Of a stretch of DNA of 64,000 nucleotides, positions 43,514 to 52,659 are shown piece after piece. Numbering within the stretch: position 1 is the stretch's first letter; each line of letters starts with the position of its first letter. This DNA is from Phycisphaeraceae bacterium (GTDB lineage Bacteria; Planctomycetota; Phycisphaerae; Phycisphaerales; UBA1924), in assembly GCA_021297895.1 (NCBI GenBank), contig JAJTHN010000020.1:1-64000 (forward strand), written 5' to 3'. The position numbers and the translations under genes were made by a program. Below the pieces are notes generated by a model. That model did not search any database. It was not told the DNA's origin and was given only the letters and a program-made list of their open reading frames with translations.

Positions 43514-44208
43514 GGCGCACGCTCCGTGGGCGCGAGCGTGGCCTCGCGCTTCCGCAGGAAGTTGGTGATGAGCGACGGCCCCAGGGGCGTGAGCACACTT
43601 TCGGGGTGAAACTGCACACCCTCGACGGCGAGGGTTCGGTGCCGCAGGCCCATGACCTCGCCATCGTCGCTGCGTGCGGTGACGATGAGTTCCTTGGGCA
43701 CGCCGCTCTCATCGGGCGCGATGAGAGCGAGAGAGTGATAGCGACCGACTTGCAGTGGAGAGGGTGCACCCGCGAACACGCCGCGGCCGTCGTGCGTGAT
43801 CATCGACGACTTGCCGTGCATGAGACACTTCGCGTGCGCCACGCGGCCGCCGAAGACCTCCGCCATGGCCTGATGGCCGAGGCAGACGCCGAGCACGACG
43901 GCGTGACCCGCCATGCCCTCGATCATCGCCATGCTGACGCCGGCCTCGCGCGGACCACCGGGTCCGGGAGAAATGACCACGTGCGTCGGGGCGAGCCCGC
44001 GAGCCCGCGGCACGGTGATCTCATCGTTGCGGAACACGCTGACTTCGGCACCCAGCGCTCGGAGCAACTGAACGAGGTTGTACGTGAACGAGTCGTAGTT
44101 GTCAATCATCAGCACGCGAGCGCCGCTCCCAGGCTTCTCGCCGTCGCGGAGCATGGCGCCGTCGGTCGTGCCGGTGCGGATGGCCCCGGTGTGGTCAGTC
44201 TGCTGCAT
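43510..44208 (-). CDS. trpG: Anthranilate synthase glutamine amidotransferase subunit
   Basis: TrpG supplies ammonia from glutamine to TrpE. The 232-residue protein has MIDNYDSFTYNLVQLL (34-49), ISPGPGGP, the nucleophile loop GVCLGHQA (Cys109) and HPES near the C-terminus, the class I amidotransferase triad. It could also serve p-aminobenzoate synthase, as in other bacteria with one shared subunit. A 30-residue polar N-terminal extension precedes the domain. The ATG at 44208 shares one base with the trpE stop codon (TGATG), and GGAGGAG lies upstream. Confidence 0.93.
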   Translation of the reverse strand: MQQTDHTGAIRTGTTDGAMLRDGEKPGSGARVLMIDNYDSFTYNLVQLLRALGAEVSVFRNDEITVPRARGLAPTHVVISPGPGGPREAGVSMAMIEGMAGHAVVLGVCLGHQAMAEVFGGRVAHAKCLMHGKSSMITHDGRGVFAGAPSPLQVGRYHSLALIAPDESGVPKELIVTARSDDGEVMGLRHRTLAVEGVQFHPESVLTPLGPSLITNFLRKREATLAPTERAP

Positions 44209-45623
44209 CACAGTCCCTCCTCCGCGAGCCGCAACGCGGCCTCCGCGCTGCTGACCTTCGCCCGAACTTCGGCGTACTCGGCGCGGGCGTCGCTGTCGGC
44301 GACGATTCCCGCGCCCGCCTGATACGCGTACGTGCCGTCGCGGAAAACCAGCGTGCGGATCGCGATCGCCTGATCCATCGCCCCGCTGAGCGCGAAGTAG
44401 CCGACGGTGCCCGCGTACAGGCCCCGGCGAACGGGCTCGAGTTGGTCGATGATCTGCATAGCACGGACCTTCGGCGCTCCAACGACCGTGCCCGCGGGAA
44501 ATGTCGCGTTGAACAAGTCCAGGGCGTCGATGCGGTTCTCCAACACACCGCTCACGCCGCTGACGATGTGCATCACGTGGCTGTAGCGTTCGATCGACCT
44601 GTACGGCTCGACCTTCACGCTCCCCGGGACCGCGACGCGGCCCAGATCGTTCCGCGCCAAGTCGACAAGCATCACGTGCTCCGCGGATTCCTTCGGATCG
44701 GCGAGCAGTTGTTCCTCGAGCTGCCGATCATGCTCGGCGTCACGGCCGCGTGGCCGCGTCCCGGCGATGGGGCGGAGTGTCGCGATGCGCTGACCGGCGA
44801 CATTGGCAAGCTTCACGAGCGCTTCGGGTGAGGAGCCGGCGATCTGAGTATCGCCGAAGTCGAAGTAGTACATGTATGGCGACGGGTTGAGCAGTCGCAG
44901 CCCGCGGTAGACCTCGAACGGGTCAGTCCTGCACGCACCGCTGAAGCGGACGCTCAGAACGAGTTGGAACACATCACCATCGATGATGTGCCGCTTGACG
45001 CGCTCGACGCGCTCAACGAACTCGGCCTCGCTCAGGCTGCCGGTGGAGGGCTCGTGACCCGTGCGGACTTGGGCAGAGGGCTGGGGGCCTCGGAGGGCCT
45101 GAACCAGTTCCCGCCGGATGCTCTGGCGTTCCCACTCCGGCCCCGCGTGAAGCAGCGCGACCCTTCGCGTGAGGTGATCGAAAACGAGCATCGACTTGGG
45201 CGCGACGAGCTCGAGTTCCGCCTCGCCCGCACGGGGCAGCGGTCCTGCGCCAACGCGTTCGAGTCGGCGGACGTAGTCGTATCCGATGAATCCGACGAGA
45301 CCACCGTCCATTCCCAGGCCGGGGATCGTTGGCTCCAAACGCGGGCAACCGGCCAGTGCCTCTCTGAGCGCTGCGGTCAGCCGTTCACGGTCACAGTGCT
45401 CGGGCGCAACGACCACGGTACCGTCGACGCTCAGCCCGCGATCATCAAGACGCACGCGGCGTGCTCTCCCGAGGCCGATGAACGAATACCGGGCCATTCG
45501 TTCGCCACCCTCGACCGACTCGAGAAGGAAGATGGCGTCCAGCCCGCTCGGGCGCAGCTTCAAAAACGCCGACACCGGGGTGTCCAAATCCGCCGCGATG
45601 TCGAATGGTGGCTTCATCGTCAC
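44208..45623 (-). CDS. trpE: Anthranilate synthase component I
   Basis: TrpE converts chorismate to anthranilate, the committed step. 471 residues. The N-terminal LLES motif (33-36, IFLLESVEGGERMARYSF) is part of the tryptophan feedback site. The chorismate-binding half includes GDVFQLVLSVRF, LLNPSPYMYYFDFGDTQIAGSSPEALV, RPIAGTRPRG, LVDLARNDLGRV and FPAGTVVGAPKVRAM. The GTG at 45623 has AAGGA nine bases upstream and is preferred to the ATG two codons on. It is the first structural gene behind the attenuator leader at 45736-45902. Confidence 0.95.
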   Translation of the reverse strand: MTMKPPFDIAADLDTPVSAFLKLRPSGLDAIFLLESVEGGERMARYSFIGLGRARRVRLDDRGLSVDGTVVVAPEHCDRERLTAALREALAGCPRLEPTIPGLGMDGGLVGFIGYDYVRRLERVGAGPLPRAGEAELELVAPKSMLVFDHLTRRVALLHAGPEWERQSIRRELVQALRGPQPSAQVRTGHEPSTGSLSEAEFVERVERVKRHIIDGDVFQLVLSVRFSGACRTDPFEVYRGLRLLNPSPYMYYFDFGDTQIAGSSPEALVKLANVAGQRIATLRPIAGTRPRGRDAEHDRQLEEQLLADPKESAEHVMLVDLARNDLGRVAVPGSVKVEPYRSIERYSHVMHIVSGVSGVLENRIDALDLFNATFPAGTVVGAPKVRAMQIIDQLEPVRRGLYAGTVGYFALSGAMDQAIAIRTLVFRDGTYAYQAGAGIVADSDARAEYAEVRAKVSSAEAALRLAEEGL

Positions 45624-45735
45624 GGCTTGGCGTCCTTGCTTGCAGCGTCGAATCGATCTAAACGTACGCGGTGCGTCGGCATCTCACGCTCCTTCCGGCC
45701 GGCCACACGCTGGCCCGGGTTCAGAGTGATCCCCA

Positions 45736-45772
45736 AAACAAATAAGGGCCACCGGCATGCCGGCAGCCCTTC
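45736..45772 (-). terminator. trp attenuator terminator
   Basis: On the minus strand AAGGGC-tg-CCGGC-at-GCCGG-tg-GCCCTT is followed by ATTTGTTTT. The stem has 6 + 5 bp around a two-by-two mismatch. It lies between the Trp-rich leader peptide and trpE, 113 bp before the trpE start, where an attenuator terminator is expected. Confidence 0.8.
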
Positions 45773-45781
45773 CAGTTGCTC

Positions 45782-45798
45782 CCGCGAACTTCGCGGGC
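45782..45798 (-). promoter_or_regulatory. Hairpin between trp leader peptide and terminator
   Basis: CCCGCGAA-g-TTCGCGGG, an 8-bp perfect inverted repeat (realistically a 6-bp stem with a five-base loop), lies nine bases before the terminator stem on the minus strand. It is a candidate for the pause or competing structure in attenuation. A full antiterminator pairing was not established by eye. Confidence 0.5.
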
Positions 45799-45817
45799 AT
45801 GGTTGAACCGCCGACGC

Positions 45818-45868
45818 TATACATCGTTCCGCCACCAGCACCAACCGATCGCGCGTCGCGTGTTCATG
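45818..45868 (-). CDS. trpL: trp operon leader peptide
   Basis: A 16-codon open frame encodes MNTRRAIGWCWWRNDV and then TAG. Three of four consecutive codons (9, 11, 12) are tryptophan, the rarest residue; this is the hallmark of attenuation leaders such as E. coli trpL ([14 protein letters not shown]), with a similar length and the Trp codons in the second half. It is on the trpE strand, 194 bp before trpE, and is followed by two hairpins, the second a terminator. Ribosome stalling at these codons under Trp starvation would allow read-through into trpE-A. No Shine-Dalgarno sequence precedes it; the candidate -10 lies six bases upstream, so it may be translated as a leaderless message. Confidence 0.88.
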
Positions 45869-45874
45869 TCCCAA

Positions 45875-45902
45875 TCGTGCAGTCTCACGGTGCAAAGTCA
45901 AC
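45875..45902 (-). promoter_or_regulatory. Candidate trp operon promoter
   Basis: On the minus strand, TTGACT (45902-45897), a 16-bp spacer and CACGAT (45880-45875) precede the trp leader ATG by six bases. The -35 is good and the -10 is weak (three of six, with the key A2 and T6 present). No TrpR-like operator was recognised. The rest of the 256-bp stretch to the S41 peptidase gene holds no gene. Confidence 0.45.
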
Positions 45903-46124
45903 CTCAGGGGTGCCCGGCATTCCAGGATCCCGACGACTTGAGCAACCGCCACCCGCCTTTCGGGTAACCTTTGCGATCTCTTGACGTCCGCGAACCGCTG
46001 CCGGTGACCCGGCGACGTTTCGCGGACACGGTTCTTTCGGCGTTCACTCGGGCGCCGTCCGTGCGTGCGAGAAGCCGCCGAGTCGATTCTGATGGGTCAT
46101 TGAACGAACTTCCCGGAGTAGGTC

Positions 46125-49100
46125 ATGTCCACTCGTGGTGTGTTCTCGGCCTTTGTCCTTTCCTGGGCCGGTGTCTCGGGTGGCTGCCTTGCGCAGCCCG
46201 TTCCCGCTCCGGTCACGCCGCTTCCCGCGGCTCCTGCCGCGACCGTTGCTCCGGGACAGGTTGGCATGGTCGCGTTTCCTTCGCTCAGCCCTGATGGCTC
46301 ACTGATGGTGTTCAGTTGGCTGGGTGACTTGTGGGCCGTCAGTTCGCAGGGCGGCCCGGCGTCGCGGCTGACAAGCCATCCGGCCGAGGAGCGCCGGAGC
46401 GCGTTCTCGCCCGATGGCTCGCTGCTGGCCTTCGAGAGCGATCGCGAGGGCTCGCGGAACTTGTACATCGTACCGATCACCTCCGCCGGACCGAACGGTC
46501 CCGTTCAGGCCGGTCGGGTACGACGGGTCACGGCACTTGACCGCGCCCAGACACTTACGTCGTGGACGCCAGACGGCTCGGCGCTGCTCTTCTCAGGCTC
46601 CATCGAAGCGACCGTTTTCCGCGGCACGCAGATGTTCCGCGTCCCGGTGCTGACGCAGGAGTTGGCGAACGACGATCCCGCAACGATCGTCGGCGGGCCG
46701 ATCGAGCGGCTCACGCCAGCTTTCGGCACGCAGCCGCGACTGTCGGCCGACGGCTCGACGCTGTACTTCGCCCGTCGCCGCCCGGAGCCCGCCCGTCCGC
46801 GCTATTCGGGCAGCGGCGCGAGCGACCTGGTCGCGATGACGATGAGCACGGGGGAGTTCACGACGCTCACCAGCGATGCTCGCAGCGATGCCGAGCCGTT
46901 CCCGCTGCCGGATGGGTCGGTGCTGTTCATCTCAAGCCGCAGCGGCACGCACAACCTCATGCGACTTCCAGCCGGTGCTCGCGATGATCGTGCCGCGCGG
47001 GCGCTGACGAACTTTCAGCCCGGCGACAAGGCCACGATCGCCCACGGGGTACGCGACCTCGCGGTCAACGCGGCGGGGACCGTCGCGGTCTTCAGCGTGT
47101 TCGACACCGTGTACCGCATGGACCTCACGCGCGCCGATACGTCGCCGACGCCGATGTCCGTCGCGTCAAGCCTTGATGCGTCGGACCTTGAACTTGCGAG
47201 GCTGAACATCTCGCGTGAAGTGACCGAGCAGGCGATCAGCCCCGACGGCAAGACGCTCGCGGTCATCGCTCGTGGCGAGGTGTTTATCCGCTCGACGGAT
47301 GAGGGCCGCCCGACCCGACGCGTGACGAACTTCGATGGAAAGGCGCGTGCGCGGGACTTGGCGTGGAGCCCGGACAATCGCGTGCTGTTCTTCACGAGCG
47401 ACCAGACCGGCTCTTCGATGCTGTACTACGCAACGGTCGCGCTGAGCCGCGGCGATATCCGTCCGGACGCCGCAACCGGCGGCACCGGCGAGAAGACCGA
47501 CAAGCCCGAGGAGCCCGAGGCCGGAAAGGCCGCGGCACCCGCGGCCAAGACTGACGAGTATCTCGACGCCCTCGCGTCCCAAGAGCTGGCGGCTCAGCCC
47601 CCGTCGGATCCCGCGGCTGCCACCGGCGGATCGCCGGCCCCGGCGAGCGATGCCGCGGCCCGTCCGCGACGACCGGCACGCCCGAAGGTCGATCACGCCA
47701 AGAGGTGGAGCGAGTCGATCCGCTTTGAGGTCAAGCCGCTCGACCTCTCGGCGGTGCCCGCGGGCAAGAACGACGGCGTGCTGGGGCCGGAGTGGTCCGC
47801 ACCGATCCCTTCGCCCGACGGCAAGCAGTTGCTGCTCACGCGAGGGCTCGGTGATGTGGTGCTCTTTGACCTGACCAAGCGTTCGGGCAGAGTGATTATC
47901 GAGGGATGGAACGCGCCGAGCCTGCAGTGGGCGAGCGATTCGCGCCACGTGATCCTCGCTCGGGAGGATCTTGACTTCAACAGCGACATCTGGCTCGTCG
48001 ACACGCAGGCCGAGGACGCGATGAAGTCCGCGACGAACCTCACGCGACATCCGGACCCGGATCTGGCACCGCAGCTCAGCGCCGACGGAAAGGTGCTGTA
48101 CTTCCTCAGCGAGCGATTGGGCGGCGGCGAGCGGCGCGAACTTCAGGTCTACTGCGTGTTTCTCGACAAGTCGCTGGAGGGTCTGCGGCCTTTCGAACTC
48201 GATGAGTACTTCAAGAAGGCCGCGGAGAACGCCCGCAAGCGCAAGCCGATCGAGCCGGTGATGTGGGACCAGCCCGCATCGCCCTCCGACGGCGAAGCGA
48301 GCGCCAAGGTTGAGGCCGCGGGCCAGAAGGAGGAGGCCGTCGTCGCCGCGGCGAAGCCCGACGCGCAACCGGACGCCAAGCCAGAAAGCAAGCCAGACAC
48401 CAAGCCCGAATCCAAGCCAGAAACCAAAGCGGACGCGCGAAAGGCCGAGCCGCTGAAGTTCGACGCGAGCGATGCCTGGCAGCGGGTCCGACGCATCACC
48501 ACCGGTGGCGGATCCAAGGGCTCGCTCTCGATCACCCCGGGCGGCGATCGGATCATCACCACCGGCGACGCCGATGGCGGCACCGAGCGAGCGCTCCTGA
48601 ACTTCTCGTTCAAGGGAGATGATCGGCGGGTCGTCCAGGTCGGCGCGGTCTCGGATGTTCGCATGTCGCTCACCGGCGATCGAGTTTCCTTCGTCCGCCA
48701 GGGCTCGGTCAGCGCCGCGTCGCTCGGTGCTCCGAAGGTCGATGCGCTGGCGATCGAGGCAAACATCGTCGTCCGTCTGGCCGACCAGCAGTCGCACAAG
48801 TTCCGCGAGGCGGCCCGCATCCTCGGCAACGGCTTCTACCACCCGACGCTCAAGGGCCTGAACTGGCCCGCGCTGGTTGAGCGGTACGACATCCTCGCCC
48901 GACGCACACGAACGAGCGATGAGTTCGACCGCGTGGTGAATATGCTCTTCGGAGAACTCGACGGATCGCACACGGGCATCAATTCCTCGGGCGGCTTCTC
49001 GGCACCGTCTCCCGCGACGGGGTATCTGGGCATCGACTTCGAAGCCGTGCCCGGCGGCTACCGGGTTACGCGCGTTCTGCCGCAAGGCCCCGGCGATCGG

Positions 49101-49958
49101 GAGCAGTCGCGGCTGAAGGTTGATGACGTCATCGTCAGCGTGGATGGCCAGCGTTTCGCCGCAACCGACGACGCACGCCCGCGGCATGACTTCCACGCGA
49201 TGTTCATGAGCCGCGCCGGCCGGGAGTTGCTGCTCGAGATCCGTCGCGCCGGCGAGAGCAAGCCGGTGAATCTGCTCATCGTGCCGATTTCCTCCGGCGA
49301 GGACACGGATCTGCGTTACCGCGACACCGTTCAGCGTCGCACAGCGCTGGTCAATGAGCTCTCCGGTGGCAAGCTGGGCTACCTGCACGTGCGATCCATG
49401 AACGAGCAGAGCGTGCGCGACTTTGAGCGCGACCTCTTCGCCGCGGCCGACGGAAAGCTCGGGCTCATCATCGACGTTCGCGACAACGGTGGCGGCTCGA
49501 CGGCCGACATTCTGCTCGCGTCGCTCACCGCACCGCGGCACACATGGACCGCGCCCCGCGGCGTGGAGCTGAAGAACGTGCCGCGCGATGCTTACCCGCG
49601 CGATCGCCGCCTGATTTTTGGATTCGTCCGCCCGATCTCCGTGCTCATCAACGAGAACTCCTTCTCCAACGCCGAGATCTTCGCCCACGCCATCAAGACC
49701 ATTGGCCGCGGGAAGCTCGTCGGCACCGCGACTTATGGCGGAGTCATCTCCACCGGCGCCGCGAGCCTGATCGATGGCTCGACCGTCCGTACCCCGTTCC
49801 GCGGGTGGTACCTGCCCGACGGACGGGACCTGGAGAACAACGGAGCCGAGCCGGATCTGAACGTGCCGCAGACCGCTGCGGACGATGCTCGCGGTCATGA
49901 CGCCCAACTCAAGGCGGCGGTTGACGAGCTTCTCGGCCGCGCTCAGCCAATCCGTTGA
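46125..49958 (+). CDS. Tricorn-like S41 peptidase with beta-propeller and PDZ domains
   Basis: 1277 residues with an N-terminal signal (ending near GGC-LAQP). Order of parts: PD40/WD-type propeller blades with repeated L-S-P-D-G-S-x-x-x-F/Y (about 45-430), a low-complexity Glu/Pro/Ala linker (about 450-530), second propeller part (about 540-690), a Lys/Pro/Asp/Glu-rich spacer with the repeat PESKPDTKPESKPETK (about 740-775), a helical C1-like domain, a PDZ domain (GYLGIDFEAVPGGYRVTRVLPQGPGD) and the S41 core (LIIDVRDNGGG, then NENSFSNAE with probable nucleophile Ser1181 and GTATYGG). This is the layout of tricorn protease. It probably degrades peptides outside the cytoplasm. The two charged spacers are not in archaeal tricorn. 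Confidence 0.9.
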   Translation: MSTRGVFSAFVLSWAGVSGGCLAQPVPAPVTPLPAAPAATVAPGQVGMVAFPSLSPDGSLMVFSWLGDLWAVSSQGGPASRLTSHPAEERRSAFSPDGSLLAFESDREGSRNLYIVPITSAGPNGPVQAGRVRRVTALDRAQTLTSWTPDGSALLFSGSIEATVFRGTQMFRVPVLTQELANDDPATIVGGPIERLTPAFGTQPRLSADGSTLYFARRRPEPARPRYSGSGASDLVAMTMSTGEFTTLTSDARSDAEPFPLPDGSVLFISSRSGTHNLMRLPAGARDDRAARALTNFQPGDKATIAHGVRDLAVNAAGTVAVFSVFDTVYRMDLTRADTSPTPMSVASSLDASDLELARLNISREVTEQAISPDGKTLAVIARGEVFIRSTDEGRPTRRVTNFDGKARARDLAWSPDNRVLFFTSDQTGSSMLYYATVALSRGDIRPDAATGGTGEKTDKPEEPEAGKAAAPAAKTDEYLDALASQELAAQPPSDPAAATGGSPAPASDAAARPRRPARPKVDHAKRWSESIRFEVKPLDLSAVPAGKNDGVLGPEWSAPIPSPDGKQLLLTRGLGDVVLFDLTKRSGRVIIEGWNAPSLQWASDSRHVILAREDLDFNSDIWLVDTQAEDAMKSATNLTRHPDPDLAPQLSADGKVLYFLSERLGGGERRELQVYCVFLDKSLEGLRPFELDEYFKKAAENARKRKPIEPVMWDQPASPSDGEASAKVEAAGQKEEAVVAAAKPDAQPDAKPESKPDTKPESKPETKADARKAEPLKFDASDAWQRVRRITTGGGSKGSLSITPGGDRIITTGDADGGTERALLNFSFKGDDRRVVQVGAVSDVRMSLTGDRVSFVRQGSVSAASLGAPKVDALAIEANIVVRLADQQSHKFREAARILGNGFYHPTLKGLNWPALVERYDILARRTRTSDEFDRVVNMLFGELDGSHTGINSSGGFSAPSPATGYLGIDFEAVPGGYRVTRVLPQGPGDREQSRLKVDDVIVSVDGQRFAATDDARPRHDFHAMFMSRAGRELLLEIRRAGESKPVNLLIVPISSGEDTDLRYRDTVQRRTALVNELSGGKLGYLHVRSMNEQSVRDFERDLFAAADGKLGLIIDVRDNGGGSTADILLASLTAPRHTWTAPRGVELKNVPRDAYPRDRRLIFGFVRPISVLINENSFSNAEIFAHAIKTIGRGKLVGTATYGGVISTGAASLIDGSTVRTPFRGWYLPDGRDLENNGAEPDLNVPQTAADDARGHDAQLKAAVDELLGRAQPIR

Positions 49959-50226
49959 CTGCGCGCCTGTTTCCGATAACCACCGCGAGCCCGTGAAAGT
50001 GGGGGCTTGTGGCTGCGCGCTGGCGTATCTGAAAGTCGCGGCGTTACCGTCGTGCCCTCTTTGGCGGGCGGCCGAGGGTCAGGGCCGTCCCGAATGCTTG
50101 GGATTCTGCTGAAAGTTCGTACGCAAAAGCGACTTTTTTGGGGCGGGCGTCGTACCGTTCGGTAGAGGGGGGAGGAGAACCTCAGTCTATTGGCCTCTCG
50201 TGGCCTTCACCTTGGAGCTTGTTCAG

Positions 50227-51843
50227 ATGAAGCCGACCGCTATCACTTTGCGCACCCTGACCTTGACGCTGACGCTCGCCGCGGGCCACTCGCTTGCGGT
50301 GGGTGCGGAACGGACGATTCTTGCCAGCCGAGATCTTGGCGGGCTCCCGGCCGACGCGTTGGCCAACGCCGCGGCGATCTCGGGCAACGGACGGTTTGTC
50401 GCGTTCACCAGCGATGCCGACAACCTCACGGGCGATGCGGCGGCGGCATTCCCCCGGGTGTTTGTGTTCGACACTGAGACGAACCTCACGACGGCGATCA
50501 CGGTCGGAGTTCTGAACGCCGCGCCGAACAACTCCAGCGAGGCGCCGGGAATCAGCGCCGACGGGCGATTCGTGGTGTTCTACAGCGATGCGACGAATCT
50601 GGACCTGATCAACACGCCGACGAGTGCGCATCCGGGTTGGCCGCAGTGCTACATCCACGACCGTCAGACGGGCACGACGGAGCTCGTCTCGCTTTCGGGC
50701 ATCGGCGCGTGGGGCAACGACAACAGTGTGGACTCGGGGTACCCGCCGGCGGTGTCGGATGATGGTCGGTTCGTCGCGTTCGTCAGCCGTGCGAACAACC
50801 TCGTGTCCGGCGGCGTGTTCCGGACGCAGGTGTACCTGCGTGATCGGGGCGATGCGGCCAACGGGATTCCGGCCGAGACGTTCCTGATCTCCGTCGCGTC
50901 CGGTACGAGCGTCGCGAGCAACCTCTCGGCGGGGCTGCCCAAGCTCACCGTTGCCAACGGGCAGGTTTTCATCGCGTATCGCGGCACATCGAACAACATC
51001 GTTCCCGGGGACACCAACACCGCGGCGGACATCTTCCTGGGCTCGTTCACGCTCCGCACGCCGGGCAACTTCTCGACCTCGCTGGCCAACACGCGCGTGA
51101 GCACGACCGCGAGCGGCGGCCAGGCCGGCGGGATCTCTCGAGCACCGGACATCAGCGACGATGGCAACCTCGTTGTGTTCGCCTCCCGCGCGACAAACCT
51201 TGATCCGCTCGGCGGCGATGCCAACGGCAACTACGACGTGTTCATCAAGCGGATCGACACCGGCGCCATCCGGCGGATCAGCAACTCCAGCGATGGGGAT
51301 GCGGCTTTCGGTTTCAGCGATGATCCGGTGATCTCCGGCGATGGTTCGACCGTCGCGTTTCAGTCGAACTCGCCCAACCTCATCGATGGCGACACCAACG
51401 GTCAGCTCGATGCGTATGTCTACAGCGTGGCGACGCAGACGCTCTCGCGTGTTTCGTTGGCCGACAATGGCGAGCAGTCTCCCGGCGGCGGCGCGTTCCC
51501 CGCGATCTCGAACGACGGGCGCTTCGTGGCGTTTGAGAGCACAAGTTCGCTGACCAGCGTTGCGACGACGGTCAGCAACGTGTACATCCGCGACCGCAAC
51601 GCGCCGGGCACCGGTTGCCTCGCGGATGTGGCCAACACCGATGGCGATCCGACCCCGGATGGCGTGGTCGACAACGGCGACTTCCAGGCGTTCTTCGCCG
51701 CGTTCTTCCTCACGCCGGGCGACCCGGCGCAGCTCGTCGCGGACGTGGCCAACACTGACGGCGACCCGACGCCGGATGGCGTGGTGGACAACGGCGACTT
51801 CCAGGCGTTCTTCGCCGCGTTCTTCGCGTGCGTTGGCGGCTGA
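50227..51843 (+). CDS. Secreted beta-propeller protein with two GC-type dockerin repeats
   Basis: 538 residues. A signal peptide ([16 protein letters not shown]) is followed by six or so propeller blades with the repeated signature I-S-x-D/N-G-R-F-V-A-F/V-x-S-x-A-x-N-L (for example [38 protein letters not shown]). The last 75 residues hold two copies of [28 protein letters not shown], separated by a short linker, ending FACVGG. The Asp/Asn spacing matches calcium-binding dockerin-like loops known as the GC-type dockerin of planctomycetes, thought to attach proteins to a surface or to cohesin-like partners. GGAG lies nine bases before the ATG at 50227. Confidence 0.85.
   Translation: MKPTAITLRTLTLTLTLAAGHSLAVGAERTILASRDLGGLPADALANAAAISGNGRFVAFTSDADNLTGDAAAAFPRVFVFDTETNLTTAITVGVLNAAPNNSSEAPGISADGRFVVFYSDATNLDLINTPTSAHPGWPQCYIHDRQTGTTELVSLSGIGAWGNDNSVDSGYPPAVSDDGRFVAFVSRANNLVSGGVFRTQVYLRDRGDAANGIPAETFLISVASGTSVASNLSAGLPKLTVANGQVFIAYRGTSNNIVPGDTNTAADIFLGSFTLRTPGNFSTSLANTRVSTTASGGQAGGISRAPDISDDGNLVVFASRATNLDPLGGDANGNYDVFIKRIDTGAIRRISNSSDGDAAFGFSDDPVISGDGSTVAFQSNSPNLIDGDTNGQLDAYVYSVATQTLSRVSLADNGEQSPGGGAFPAISNDGRFVAFESTSSLTSVATTVSNVYIRDRNAPGTGCLADVANTDGDPTPDGVVDNGDFQAFFAAFFLTPGDPAQLVADVANTDGDPTPDGVVDNGDFQAFFAAFFACVGG
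51621..51825 (+). repeat. 88-bp direct repeat encoding the tandem dockerin units
   Basis: Bases 51621-51708 and 51738-51825 are nearly identical, with a period of 117 bp (39 codons). Most differences are synonymous third-position changes (for example GAT/GAC), showing an in-frame duplication kept under protein-level selection. Confidence 0.85.
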
Positions 51844-51874
51844 GGCTGACAGTTGGGATGATCCGAACATCCGC

Positions 51875-51914
51875 CGCACGCCGCCTCCGATATGGGGGCG
51901 GCGTGCGTCATTTT
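51875..51914 (+). terminator. Terminator after the dockerin protein gene
   Basis: CGCACGCCGCC pairs with GGCGGCGTGCG in an 11-bp stem over an 11-base loop, followed by TCATTTT. It begins 32 bp after the stop codon. Confidence 0.75.
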
Positions 51915-52033
51915 GGGGTTGGGCGCGAGGTACGGATGAGGCTTGCGGTGCCGCGGGGTGTCGGCGTGGTCGTGGAGGCGGCGGGAACTTGCAGGAGTCC
52001 GTCCGTTCAGATGCCTGACAGGGGCATCGGTAC

Positions 52034-52061
52034 TTGTCTGAGGCTCTGTGCCCGCTATCAT
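52034..52061 (+). promoter_or_regulatory. Promoter of the rpsL-rpsG operon
   Basis: TTGTCT (52034-52039), a 16-bp spacer and TATCAT (52056-52061) make a good sigma-70 promoter, placing the transcript start about 70 bases before the rpsL ATG. Confidence 0.6.
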
Positions 52062-52136
52062 CCCCACCCAGCGCAACGGGAAGTTCCCGCGCGCGATCCG
52101 ACCGGTTTCACGTCATTTCCAAACTTTAGAGCGAAC

Positions 52137-52517
52137 ATGCCGACCATCAACCAGCTCGTCCGCAATCCCCGCAAGGTCGTCAAGGCGCGCGGCAAGACCC
52201 GCGACCTGGCCCAGGCCCCGCAGAAGCGCGGCGTCTGCCTCATCGTGCGTACGCAGACCCCCAAGAAGCCCAACTCGGCTCTGCGGAAGGTTGCCCGCGT
52301 GCGTCTGTCCAATGGCAAGGAAGTGACGGCGTACATCGGTGGCGAGGGTCACAATCTGCAGGAGCACTCGATCGTGCTCGTGCGTGGTGGCCGCGTGCGT
52401 GACCTGCCGGGTGTCCGCTATCACATCGTCCGCGGATCGCTGGACTGCCTCGGCGTTGAGAAGCGCAAGCAGGGCCGGTCCAAGTACGGTGCGAAGCGCG
52501 CCGCCGCGAAGGCCTGA
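52137..52517 (+). CDS. rpsL: 30S ribosomal protein S12
   Basis: 126 residues of standard S12: [13 protein letters not shown] at the start, the decoding-centre loop [19 protein letters not shown] and the second loop [25 protein letters not shown]. The lysines of the P-K-K-P-N-S loop and the second loop linked to streptomycin response have wild-type character. First gene of a short str-type cluster with rpsG; fusA and tuf do not follow here. Confidence 0.97.
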   Translation: MPTINQLVRNPRKVVKARGKTRDLAQAPQKRGVCLIVRTQTPKKPNSALRKVARVRLSNGKEVTAYIGGEGHNLQEHSIVLVRGGRVRDLPGVRYHIVRGSLDCLGVEKRKQGRSKYGAKRAAAKA

Positions 52518-52540
52518 TTTTCAAGTCAACGATCAACTCA

Positions 52541-52569
52541 CGTCCGCTCCGCTTGCCGCGGTGCGGACG
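52541..52569 (+). promoter_or_regulatory. Stem-loop in the rpsL-rpsG spacer
   Basis: CGTCCGC-t-CCGC-ttgcc-GCGG-t-GCGGACG forms an 11-bp stem with one T-T mismatch, in the 142-bp gap between rpsL and rpsG. CTTTGG follows, so the T run is weak. In E. coli the same gap carries the S7 binding site that couples translation of rpsG to S7 level. GGAG (about 52650) serves rpsG. Confidence 0.55.
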
Positions 52570-52659
52570 CTTTGGTGTCCTGTTGTGTCGAGTGCACGTG
52601 CCGCGTGAGCAGGTGCAGACGCCTTCGGGGACGCCGTCAAACCCACTGGAGAGTTTCCC

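Noticed and set aside
47166-49907. 913-codon open frame on the minus strand
   Set aside because: It lies antisense to the S41 peptidase gene, whose domains and motifs are clear. Its Arg/Gly/Val/His-rich composition is typical of an antisense shadow in G+C-rich codon usage.
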